From contig DVHY01000156.1 in the NCBI GenBank assembly GCA_018711755.1, positions 1 to 5,467 of the forward strand: 5,467 nucleotides of DNA. The letters are read 5' to 3'. Made by a program: the position numbers and the translations under genes. The notes below the pieces were generated by a model. It saw only the letters and a list, made by a program, of their open reading frames with translations. It searched no databases and was not told the DNA's origin. This document shows positions 1 to 5,443 of this stretch, piece by piece. Each line of letters begins with the position of its first letter. Within the stretch, counting starts at the first letter, position 1. The stretch is from Candidatus Limivicinus faecipullorum (GTDB taxonomy: Bacteria; Bacillota; Clostridia; Oscillospirales; Oscillospiraceae).

Positions 1-1299
1 GCGGCCCTGGTGCTGTGCATGATGCTTACGCTGTTTTCCCTGGGAGCCTATGCGGCCAATGCCAATGTGAGCTGCACGCTGAACCAGGACGTAGGTTCCG
101 TAGTTATCTATAAAGGCACCAGCAATATCCAGAGCTGCAGCTATAACGGCAGCATACCCAGCGGACTGCAGCTGAGCTATATCGGAGCGGACATCTACCT
201 TGCGGGCACTCCCACCAGCACAGGTAATTACAGCTCGGAGATAAGCATGGTGACGGATGCGGGCAATGTGAGCTTTACCCTGACCATCGCCGTGTCTGAG
301 GCTATTGCTCCGGCGCCCACCCAGACCCCTGTACAGACCAATCAGAAGCCTGTTATAACCAAGAACCCCACCGGCGAGACCGTTGAGGTGGGCGGCACCG
401 CCCAGTTCGTGGCCCGGGCTGAGGGAGCTACCAGCTTTGTCTGGCGTATCGTCAGCGCCGACACCACCAATACCGTTACCGCCAATGAGGCCGGCGCCTA
501 TTTCGGCGTGACGGTCAGCGGACAGGACACCGAGCGGCTCACTCTCAGCAATATACCCAAGTCCATGAACGGCTGGGCCATCGAGTGTAAATTCACCAAT
601 GCCGCCGGCTCCTCCTACACCACCGGCGCCATACTCACCGTCACCGGCGGCAGCAGCAGCTCCGGCAACTCCGGCAGCAGCAACAACTCCGGCGGCAGCG
701 GCAGCAGCAATACCACCAATACCGACCTGAAGGCCCCCACCATCAGCAGCCAGCCCAAGGGAGCCCAGCTCAGCTCCGGTGAGAAGACCACTCTCAGCGT
801 CACGGCTTCCGCCCCTGCCACCGGCACTCTCACCTATCAGTGGTACATCTCCGACACCACCAGCATGAGCGACATCAAGGCCATTGACGGGGCCAACTCC
901 GCCAGCTACACTCCCACCCAGACCGAGGGCACCAAATATTACTGCGTGGGCGTCTGGGTCAGCAAGGACGGGCAGAAGAGCACCACCACCTATTCGCCTC
1001 TGGTGGAGGTGAATTACAGCGGCAGCACCGGCGGCCAGCAGTCCGGCGGCCTGGACCTGGGCAATCCCGATTCCACCGCTGCGCCCAACTCCAGCGCCAG
1101 TCCCAGCCCCAGCGCCAGCCCCAGTCCCACCGCCTCGCCCACTTCCAGCCCTGAGGACAGCGGCAGCTATGACCGGGGCAACAGCTCCACTCTTATCTTC
1201 TACATAGTTGTGGCCGGCCTTGCGCTTCTGGCCGTAGGCGGCATCCTCATCTATCTCATAATCGTGAATTCCCGCCGGGGCAAAGGCGACGACGATTAA
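1..1299 (+). CDS. Ig-like domain surface protein with C-terminal membrane anchor (5' partial)
   Basis: The reading frame is open to the left edge, so the start is probably outside the window. A GTG at 10 is the first in-frame start candidate, but it lies inside the signal-peptide hydrophobic core and has no visible ribosome binding site. Residues below are counted from that GTG. The hydrophobic segment 1-14 ends in AYAANA, a plausible signal-peptidase site. Residues about 20-96 resemble a small beta-sandwich of the putative-Ig type (GLQLSYIGADIYLAGTP). Residues 113-212 look like a second Ig-like domain (VGGTAQFVARAEG, a core Trp at 145, Cys 193). A Gly/Ser/Asn linker covers 213-238. A third Ig-like domain spans 242-335 (LTYQWYISD, YYCVGVWV). 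A Ser/Pro/Ala low-complexity stalk covers 359-381. A single membrane helix at about 394-419 is followed by a short tail with basic then acidic residues. It is probably exported and anchored with its Ig domains outside. No LPXTG motif or catalytic motif is visible, and binding or adhesion is only inferred from architecture. Confidence 0.8.
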   Translation, partial: AALVLCMMLTLFSLGAYAANANVSCTLNQDVGSVVIYKGTSNIQSCSYNGSIPSGLQLSYIGADIYLAGTPTSTGNYSSEISMVTDAGNVSFTLTIAVSEAIAPAPTQTPVQTNQKPVITKNPTGETVEVGGTAQFVARAEGATSFVWRIVSADTTNTVTANEAGAYFGVTVSGQDTERLTLSNIPKSMNGWAIECKFTNAAGSSYTTGAILTVTGGSSSSGNSGSSNNSGGSGSSNTTNTDLKAPTISSQPKGAQLSSGEKTTLSVTASAPATGTLTYQWYISDTTSMSDIKAIDGANSASYTPTQTEGTKYYCVGVWVSKDGQKSTTTYSPLVEVNYSGSTGGQQSGGLDLGNPDSTAAPNSSASPSPSASPSPTASPTSSPEDSGSYDRGNSSTLIFYIVVAGLALLAVGGILIYLIIVNSRRGKGDDD

Positions 1300-1337
1300 G
1301 GAGCGTAAGGGGAAAGCTCTGCTTACCATACTTTAAT

Positions 1338-1384
1338 AAAAAAATCGGCCCCGCTGCAAAGCGCAGCGGGACCGATTTTCTTTT
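1338..1384. terminator. Bidirectional intrinsic terminator between convergent genes
   Basis: Two 8-bp stem blocks are separated by one mismatch: 1341-1348 pairs with 1372-1379, and 1350-1357 with 1363-1370, around the 5-nt loop 1358-1362. A-rich sequence precedes it (A7 at 1338-1344), giving a U7 tract for minus-strand transcripts. TTTTCTTTT follows it and serves plus-strand transcripts. It lies between the end of the Ig-like gene and the end of the hydrolase gene, so it can stop both. The minus-strand side has the better U tract. Confidence 0.92.
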
Positions 1385-1417
1385 ACGGGCCTGGGTATAT
1401 ACGCCGGGGAAGAGCGG

Positions 1418-2338
1418 CTATATCAGTCCCAGCTTTTTCACAAAAGCCCGGAAGGCATCCCTGTATTTCGCCTCGTCGGCCAGAAAGCTCATGCCGTGCC
1501 CGGCGCCCGGGACCGTCAGCAGCATTTTTATATCCGAGGCGGAGGCGTCGTAATTTTCCCGGGCCATGGAGCAGGGGACCAGCTGGTCGTCCTCTCCGTG
1601 GACTATGAGCACGGGTATCTTGCTCTTGGCCAGGGAGGAGAGGGGAGAACAGCTCTCCGGGTCGAAGCCGCCGAAAATAATGGCGGAGAGCCTCATCACA
1701 AAATAGCTGAGCTTCACGGGGAGGCGGAGCCGGACGGCCATGCTCTCTATCATGGCCCGGACCGAGCTGTAGCCGCAGTCGCAGATAAGGCCCTTCACCT
1801 GTTCCGGCAGCAGCTGGGCGCTCATCATTATGGTGGAGGCCCCCATGGAACAGCCCGCCAGGAGTATGGGAGTCTCCTCGCCCAGGCGGTGAGAGGCATA
1901 TTCCACCCAGCGCAGACAGTCCGTCCGCTCCTTTATCCCCATGCTTATCACCCTGCCCTGGCTGAGGCCGTGGGAGCGCATGTCCGGCAAAAGCATGTTC
2001 CAGCCCAGCTCCGTGGCCAGCTTGAACATGCCGGAGCAGTCCCGGCAGGCGGCGCTGTGGTAGCCGTGGAACATGATTATCACCGGCGCCCCGCTGCGTC
2101 CCTGGTAAAACCTCCCGGCCAGCTCCAGACCGTCGTCTGATTTTATGTAAACCTGCTCATAGGGATAAGAGCAGATATTCTCCACCAGGGCCAGTATCTG
2201 TTCCCGGAACTTCTGATACTCCTTGTTGGGAGAGACGGTTTTAGGGTCGGTCTTTTGCCTGGGCCTATAGAAGGCCTTGTAGAAGCAGACGAACAGAAAA
2301 ATAAAAAAGAGCAGAATAATCGACAGAGCGTAAATCAT
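1418..2338 (-). CDS. Membrane-anchored alpha/beta hydrolase (serine hydrolase)
   Basis: The protein is about 306 residues from the ATG at 2338. GTG at 2347 and ATG at 2344 are alternative in-frame starts adding three or two residues; residues below are numbered from the GTG. An N-terminal hydrophobic helix (about 5-23) followed by basic residues (YKAFYRPRQK) forms a signal anchor, placing the catalytic domain outside the membrane. The alpha/beta hydrolase fold has the oxyanion-loop motif HGYHS at 94-98, the nucleophile elbow GCSMG with Ser167, the acid in HGEDDQLVP (Asp254) and the base in GAGHG (His284), so the triad is complete. A cap-like region covers about 195-235. The family includes esterases, acyl hydrolases and S33-type peptidases, and the substrate cannot be read from sequence. 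It follows the ABC ATPase gene by about 85 nt in the same direction and seems to have its own promoter in that gap. Read-through from the ABC operon is possible because no terminator is seen there. Confidence 0.88.
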   Translation of the reverse strand: MIYALSIILLFFIFLFVCFYKAFYRPRQKTDPKTVSPNKEYQKFREQILALVENICSYPYEQVYIKSDDGLELAGRFYQGRSGAPVIIMFHGYHSAACRDCSGMFKLATELGWNMLLPDMRSHGLSQGRVISMGIKERTDCLRWVEYASHRLGEETPILLAGCSMGASTIMMSAQLLPEQVKGLICDCGYSSVRAMIESMAVRLRLPVKLSYFVMRLSAIIFGGFDPESCSPLSSLAKSKIPVLIVHGEDDQLVPCSMARENYDASASDIKMLLTVPGAGHGMSFLADEAKYRDAFRAFVKKLGLI

Positions 2339-2342
2339 TTTC

Positions 2343-2349
2343 ATCACCC
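2343..2349 (-). promoter_or_regulatory. Ribosome binding site deciding the hydrolase start
   Basis: On the minus strand GGGTGAT matches the 3' half of the extended Shine-Dalgarno consensus (AGGAGGTGAT). It is well placed only for the ATG at 2338. For the ATG at 2344 and the GTG at 2347 it overlaps the start codon itself. This is the reason for preferring the shorter protein. Confidence 0.5.
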
Positions 2350-2355
2350 GTACAC

Positions 2356-2384
2356 ATTATGTCACAGATGGGAAAACAATTCAA
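2356..2384 (-). promoter_or_regulatory. Probable housekeeping (sigma-A/sigma-70 type) promoter for the hydrolase gene
   Basis: On the minus strand a -35 element TTGAAT (2384-2379) is followed after exactly 17 nt by a -10 element CATAAT (2361-2356). Transcription would start near 2349, leaving a leader of only about ten nucleotides before the ATG at 2338. That short leader also argues against the GTG at 2347. The stretch is distinctly more AT-rich than the flanking genes. It indicates that the hydrolase can be expressed independently of the ABC importer genes upstream. Confidence 0.6.
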
Positions 2385-2423
2385 CGCTCTGCCGAAGTAT
2401 TTATGGATTTGATGAATACCGGC

Positions 2424-3221
2424 TCACTTGCTGAGCAGCACCTGGTCGGAATCCACCTGGGCCCCGGCCACCTGGGCGAACTTCTCCATGAGCATCTGCT
2501 TTGTGAGCTTTTTCTTTTCCTCGCCGCTGATATCCAGGATAATGCTGCCCTCGTTCATCATGATGAGCCGGTTGCCGTGGCGTATGGCGTCGGACATGTT
2601 GTGGGTTATCATCATGGCGGTGAGCTGGTTTTCCTGGACTATCTTGTCGGACAGCTCCAGCACCTTGGCGGCGGTAGAGGGGTCAAGAGCGGCGGTGTGC
2701 TCGTCCAGCAGCAGGAGCTTGGGCTTTTGCAGGGAGGCCATCAGCAGGGTGAGGGCCTGGCGCTGCCCGCCGGAGAGCAGGCCCACCTTCACGGTCATCC
2801 TGTCCTCCAGGCCCAGGTTCAGGCTTTTCAGCTTCTCCCGGTATATCTCCCGCTCGGCCTTGGTGACGCCCCAGCTGAGGCCGCGGCGCTGTCCCCGGCG
2901 CAGGGCCAGGGCCAGGTTCTCCTCCAGCTGCATGTTGGGAGCGGTGCCCATCATGGGGTCCTGGAAGACCCTGCCGATGAGTTTGGCCCGCTTGTGCTCC
3001 GGCAGGGCGGTGATATCCTCCCCGTCCAGGATCATCCGGCCGCTGTCCACGGCCCACACGCCGGCGATGGCGTTGAGCATGGTGGACTTGCCGGCTCCGT
3101 TGCCGCCGATGACCGTGACGAAATCCCCGGGCTTGAGGTGGAGGGACAGGTCGGCAAGGGCGATCTTTTCATTGATGGTGCCGGGATTGAAAGTCTTGTA
3201 GAGATGTTCCAGTTTAAGCAT
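2424..3221 (-). CDS. ABC importer ATP-binding protein (putative aromatic amino acid type)
   Basis: This 265-residue cytoplasmic ATPase has every ABC motif intact. Walker A is GGNGAGKST at 39-47. The Q-loop Gln is 87 (FQDP), and the signature is LSGGQRQ at 149-155. Walker B ends at Asp173 with catalytic Glu174. The D-loop is ALDP at 178-181 and the switch His is 207. It would dimerise on the cytoplasmic face of the permease and power transport. It is the ATP-binding member of the PF04392-linked systems catalogued as putative tryptophan/tyrosine transporters. The FQDP Q-loop followed by a MGTAPNMQLEENLALA stretch and the LLLLDEHTAALDP Walker B are typical of that group. The ATG overlaps the end of the permease gene by 8 nt (ATGCTTAA), suggesting translational coupling. 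GGGGG lies 8 nt upstream. The 28 residues after the H-loop strand form a Lys-rich C-terminal helix. Family assignment is firm and the substrate is inferred. Confidence 0.93.
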   Translation of the reverse strand: MLKLEHLYKTFNPGTINEKIALADLSLHLKPGDFVTVIGGNGAGKSTMLNAIAGVWAVDSGRMILDGEDITALPEHKRAKLIGRVFQDPMMGTAPNMQLEENLALALRRGQRRGLSWGVTKAEREIYREKLKSLNLGLEDRMTVKVGLLSGGQRQALTLLMASLQKPKLLLLDEHTAALDPSTAAKVLELSDKIVQENQLTAMMITHNMSDAIRHGNRLIMMNEGSIILDISGEEKKKLTKQMLMEKFAQVAGAQVDSDQVLLSK

Positions 3222-4170
3222 TGGTATTTCCCCCTTTCTTCTTCAGCCGGGCAAAGGAGGATTTGGACTGGTCTCTCAGATAGGGCACGGAGAGGAACAC
3301 AGCCACGATGATGGCGGTGAAGAGCTTCAGGTCGTTGGAGTTGAGCTTGAGCCACAGCACGACCACCACCACGGCGTAGTACAGTATACCGCCGATGACG
3401 GTAAAGCTGAGAGTGCCGTAAAAGTTCAGATGCTTGCCCAGCAGGGCCCGGCCCACCACCTCGCCGATGATGACGGCGGCAAGGCCGATAACGATGGCGC
3501 CACGGCCCATGTTGATGTCGGCAAAGCCCTGATACTGGGCCATGAGCCCGCCGGAGAGGGCCACGATGCCGTTGGAGATGGACAGTCCCAGCACCTTCAT
3601 GGAGTTGACGTCGATGCCCTGGGCCCGGCTCATGGCGGGATTGCTGCCGGTGGCTCGGAGGGCGGAGCCCTGCTCGGTGCCGAAGTACCAGTAGAAGAAG
3701 CTCACCAGGGCAAGGGCAATGAGAAAGCCGGTGAGTATGGCGGAGGGGACGCTGCGGGAAGAAAGCACGAGATCATATTTATCCACGCTCACGGCCTTGT
3801 TGGCCGCCATACCCATGATGTGCAGGTTGATGGAATACAGAGAAAACTGGGTGAGTATACCGGCGAGGATGGCGGGTATGCCCAGCTTGGTGTGGAGCAT
3901 GCCGGTGCAGAAACCGGCGGCCACTCCGGCTATCACGGCCACCAGCAGAGCCGCCCAGGCGGGCCAGCCCGCCAGAATGAGCATCACCGTGCAGGCGCCG
4001 CCGGTGGTGAAAGAACCGTCCACCGTCAGGTCGGCCACATCCAGAAGCCTGAAGGTTATGTAAACTCCGAGAGCCATCAGGCCCCATATCAGACCCTGAG
4101 CCACGCCGCCGGGCATATTTTTAAGCAGCTTCAGCAGGCTGAGGGAAGAGAAATATACCGCTATACTCAC
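3214..4170 (-). CDS. ABC importer permease, BPD_transp_2 family (putative aromatic amino acid type)
   Basis: This 318-residue integral membrane protein has about eight to nine hydrophobic segments. These include roughly 22-40, 60-90, 97-118, 142-163, 193-213, 224-242, 252-273 and 283-297. The N-terminal block QGLIWGLMALGVYITFRLLD followed by LTVDGSF (48-54) is characteristic of permeases paired with PF04392-type substrate-binding proteins, related to the branched-chain amino acid/ribose permease superfamily. The hydrophilic loop EQGSALRATGSNPAMSRAQG (166-185) is the expected cytoplasmic coupling loop that contacts the ATPase. The start is a GTG, supported by AAAGGAG 7 nt upstream. The next in-frame ATG (residue 19) would cut into the first hydrophobic region and lacks such a site. 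Only one permease gene is present, so the channel is probably a homodimer. The tail is Lys-rich and cytoplasmic. It follows the lipoprotein gene by 48 nt. Confidence 0.92.
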   Translation of the reverse strand: MSIAVYFSSLSLLKLLKNMPGGVAQGLIWGLMALGVYITFRLLDVADLTVDGSFTTGGACTVMLILAGWPAWAALLVAVIAGVAAGFCTGMLHTKLGIPAILAGILTQFSLYSINLHIMGMAANKAVSVDKYDLVLSSRSVPSAILTGFLIALALVSFFYWYFGTEQGSALRATGSNPAMSRAQGIDVNSMKVLGLSISNGIVALSGGLMAQYQGFADINMGRGAIVIGLAAVIIGEVVGRALLGKHLNFYGTLSFTVIGGILYYAVVVVVLWLKLNSNDLKLFTAIIVAVFLSVPYLRDQSKSSFARLKKKGGNTNA

Positions 4171-4177
4171 TTGGATT

Positions 4178-4184
4178 CTCCTTT
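4178..4184 (-). promoter_or_regulatory. Ribosome binding site supporting the permease GTG start
   Basis: The minus strand reads AAAGGAG, then 7 nt, then GTG at 4170. This strong site fixes the non-ATG start of the permease. Confidence 0.8.
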
Positions 4185-4195
4185 ATCTATTGTTT

Positions 4196-4216
4196 CCGGC
4201 CGGGCTTATCGGCCAG
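4196..4216 (-). promoter_or_regulatory. Intercistronic RNA hairpin between the lipoprotein and permease genes
   Basis: On the minus-strand RNA, CTGGCCG (4216-4210) pairs with CGGCCGG (4202-4196) in 7 bp including one G-U, with a 7-nt loop. It begins 2 nt after the lipoprotein stop codon. No U tract follows, so it is not an intrinsic terminator. Its position suits a 3'-end stabiliser that raises the amount of lipoprotein mRNA over permease mRNA, as known for other binding-protein operons. That role is inferred. Confidence 0.4.
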
Positions 4217-4218
4217 GC

Positions 4219-5244
4219 TCACTCTTCAGACACGGCCACGTAATCCTCGGGGACGGTGATGCCCAGGGTCTCGCAGATGGAGGGGTTGTACATCTTGGTG
4301 GTCTGGGGAGCGTAGCGGATCTCCATGGTAGAGATATCGGCGCCCTCGGTGAGAATCTCCAGGGCCATCTTGCCGGTCTCATAACCCAGGTCATAGTAGG
4401 AAATGGAGAGGCTGGCTACGCCGCAGCCCTTGCACAGGCCCTCCTCGCCGGCGACGATGGGCACGCCCTCTACCAGGGCCACGTTATTGATGGCCTCGGT
4501 GCAGGAGGCGGCGGTGTTGTCGGTGGGGATGTAGATGACGTCGCTCTCGGAGCAGGCGTTGGCGGTGACGTTGGCCACGTCGTTGGAGTCGGCGAAGGTG
4601 TACTCAGCCACGGTGTATCCCATCTCCTCCAACATGGGGGTGATGGTATCTGCCTGGAACTTGGAGTTGGGCTCGCCGGAACAGTAGAGGATGCCCACCT
4701 TCTCGGCGTCGGGGAAGAGCTCCTGGAGCATGGCGGCCTGACCGTCCAGAGGAGCCAGGTCGGAGGTGCCGGAGATATTGGTGCCGGAGCTGCCGGTCCA
4801 GTCTTCAACGCCAAGGGCGGTGCCGTAGTCGGTGATGGAGGTGCCCAGGATGGGGATCTGGTTGGTGGCGGAGGCGGCGGCCTGGATGGAGGCGGTGGCG
4901 TTGGCCAGGATCAGGTCTACCTCGTCGCTGACGAACTGATTGCAGATAACGGAGCAGGTGGGGGTGTCGCCGGAGGCGTTCTGCTCGTTAAAGGTGACGC
5001 TGTCGCCCAGGGCGTCCACCAGGGCCTGCCTGAAGCCCTCGGTAGCCTGGTCCAGGGCGGGGTGCTGCACCAGCTGGCAGATGCCTATGGTGTAGCTCTG
5101 GGCTTCTTCGGCGGGAGCCTCTTCTCCGGAGGCCTCTCCGGCGTTTTCGGCGGGGGCCTCAGTGGCGGCGGTCTCGGAGCTGCCGCAGGCGGCCAGGGCG
5201 AAGATCATTGCTGCAACACACAGCAGGGCAAGTAGTTTCTTCAT
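4219..5244 (-). CDS. ABC importer substrate-binding lipoprotein, PF04392 family (putative Tyr/Phe/Trp type)
   Basis: This 341-residue lipoprotein starts at the ATG at 5244. The signal peptide MKKLLALLCVAAMIFALAAC carries a lipobox LAAC (17-20), with Cys20 to be lipidated. An acidic Ala/Glu linker (21-50) tethers the binding domain outside the cell. From 51 on it matches the ABC_sub_bind family. The signature opening YTIGICQLVQHPALDQATEGF corresponds to the family's IGI-Q-VEHPALD-GF pattern. Later conserved features are the two-lobed periplasmic-binding architecture, IPTDN (239-243), PIVAGEEG (262-269) and SISYYDLGYETGKMA (280-294). An ATG at 5250 is also in frame, but TAAGGAG is 9 nt from 5244 and only 3 nt from 5250. 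Relatives are annotated as tryptophan/tyrosine binding proteins, and the upstream leader favours Tyr/Phe. The mature domain has nine cysteines besides Cys20 (56, 97, 101, 188, 231, 248, 271, 274, 324), unusually many for an exported binding protein. The codon use is strongly GC-rich. Confidence 0.92.
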   Translation of the reverse strand: MKKLLALLCVAAMIFALAACGSSETAATEAPAENAGEASGEEAPAEEAQSYTIGICQLVQHPALDQATEGFRQALVDALGDSVTFNEQNASGDTPTCSVICNQFVSDEVDLILANATASIQAAASATNQIPILGTSITDYGTALGVEDWTGSSGTNISGTSDLAPLDGQAAMLQELFPDAEKVGILYCSGEPNSKFQADTITPMLEEMGYTVAEYTFADSNDVANVTANACSESDVIYIPTDNTAASCTEAINNVALVEGVPIVAGEEGLCKGCGVASLSISYYDLGYETGKMALEILTEGADISTMEIRYAPQTTKMYNPSICETLGITVPEDYVAVSEE

Positions 5245-5253
5245 TTCCATTTT

Positions 5254-5260
5254 CTCCTTA
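5254..5260 (-). promoter_or_regulatory. Ribosome binding site of the substrate-binding protein gene
   Basis: TAAGGAG on the minus strand lies 9 nt before the ATG at 5244 and 27 nt after the end of the terminator U tract. It remains accessible once transcription passes the attenuator. Confidence 0.85.
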
Positions 5261-5286
5261 ATTGATTTTCTTTTTTCATCAGAGAC

Positions 5287-5319
5287 AAAAAGAGCTGCAC
5301 AGAGGTCATCTGTGCAGCT
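5287..5319 (-). terminator. Intrinsic terminator in the leader of the ABC operon (attenuator)
   Basis: On the minus strand AGCTGCACAGA (5319-5309) and TCTGTGCAGCT (5303-5293) form a perfect 11-bp stem with a 5-nt loop (5308-5304). C and TTTTT (5291-5287) follow. It sits between the leader peptide and the substrate-binding protein gene, in the same direction, only about 40 nt before the start codon. Its 5' arm can instead pair with an upstream strand (see the antiterminator), which suggests conditional rather than constitutive termination. Confidence 0.85.
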
Positions 5320-5366
5320 GCTGTATAACACACGGTGTTGAATCCTTTTTTTACAGCACAGACGAC
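5305..5366 (-). promoter_or_regulatory. Putative antiterminator pairing competing with the terminator
   Basis: The minus-strand segment GUCGUCUGUGC (5366-5356), starting within the second stop codon of the leader peptide, can pair with GCACAGAUGAC (5315-5305). All 11 bases pair, with one G-U wobble. The partner contains 7 nt of the terminator 5' arm and most of its loop, so the two structures are mutually exclusive. A small 5-bp hairpin (AACAC/GTGTT, 5339-5327) lies in the intervening loop. The complementarity is seen directly; the regulatory role is inferred. Confidence 0.65.
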
Positions 5367-5394
5367 TATTACTTTTGAAGTCTAAAGTAATAGT
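5365..5394 (-). promoter_or_regulatory. Leader hairpin formed by the tyrosine codons and the stop codon
   Basis: A perfect 11-bp inverted repeat: ACTATTACTTT (5394-5384) with AAAGTAATAGT (5375-5365), loop 8 nt. The 5' arm is codons 13-16 of the leader peptide (Tyr-Tyr-Tyr-Phe, lacking only the first base). The 3' arm holds the last Lys codon and the tandem stops TAA TAG. It corresponds to the 1:2 hairpin of classical attenuators, which a stalled ribosome would open. Its 3' arm overlaps the antiterminator strand by only 2 nt. Confidence 0.75.
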
Positions 5395-5431
5395 AAAAGC
5401 CGTATGCAACTGCAAAGCCGAATCCAGACAT
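5369..5431 (-). CDS. Tyr/Phe-rich leader peptide of a putative transcription attenuator
   Basis: A 20-codon frame starts at ATG 5431, encodes MSGFGFAVAYGFYYYFRLQK and ends in tandem stops TAA TAG. GGGAGG lies 6 nt before the ATG, as good a ribosome binding site as any in the window, so it is very likely translated. Eight of 20 residues are aromatic: Phe 4, 6, 12, 16 and Tyr 10, 13, 14, 15. Three Tyr codons (TAC TAT TAC) are consecutive, and there is no Trp. It lies directly upstream of a terminator hairpin and the aromatic amino acid-type importer operon. The likely job is to sense charged tRNA-Tyr (possibly also tRNA-Phe) through ribosome stalling, with the peptide itself having no function. 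The alternative is a tiny hydrophobic membrane peptide with its own terminator. The exact folding of its Tyr codons with its stop codon makes the leader interpretation stronger. I do not recognise a named homologue. Confidence 0.78.
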   Translation of the reverse strand: MSGFGFAVAYGFYYYFRLQK

Positions 5432-5437
5432 AACGTG

Positions 5438-5443
5438 CCTCCC
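5438..5443 (-). promoter_or_regulatory. Ribosome binding site of the leader peptide
   Basis: GGGAGG on the minus strand, 6 nt from the ATG at 5431. Its strength fits the need for efficient leader translation in an attenuator. The remaining bases to the right edge (5444-5467) show no convincing complete promoter, so the promoter is probably outside the window. Confidence 0.8.

Noticed and set aside
1496..2140. Plus-strand frame of 214 codons opposite the hydrolase
   Set aside because: It is antisense to an alpha/beta hydrolase with a full catalytic triad. Its His/Gly/Ala-rich translation is typical of a shadow frame.
2397..2419. Possible terminator after the ATPase gene (GTATT/AATAC inverted repeat)
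   Set aside because: Only 5 A/T-rich base pairs around a 13-nt loop and no following U tract.
2403..3311. Two overlapping long plus-strand frames opposite the ATPase gene
   Set aside because: Both are antisense shadows of a gene with all ABC motifs. They have low-complexity translations and no good ribosome binding site.
3430..5235. A 601-codon open frame on the plus strand opposite the permease and lipoprotein genes
   Set aside because: It lies antisense to two clearly conserved genes. Its product is Gly/His/Gln-rich with no recognisable domain and no supported start. Long antisense frames arise easily from GC-biased codon use.
5245..5415. N-terminal extension of the substrate-binding protein up to an ATG at 5415
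   Set aside because: The extension would be translated through the terminator hairpin and leader structures. It would bury the lipoprotein signal peptide 57 residues inside the protein. The strong ribosome binding site is at 5254-5260.
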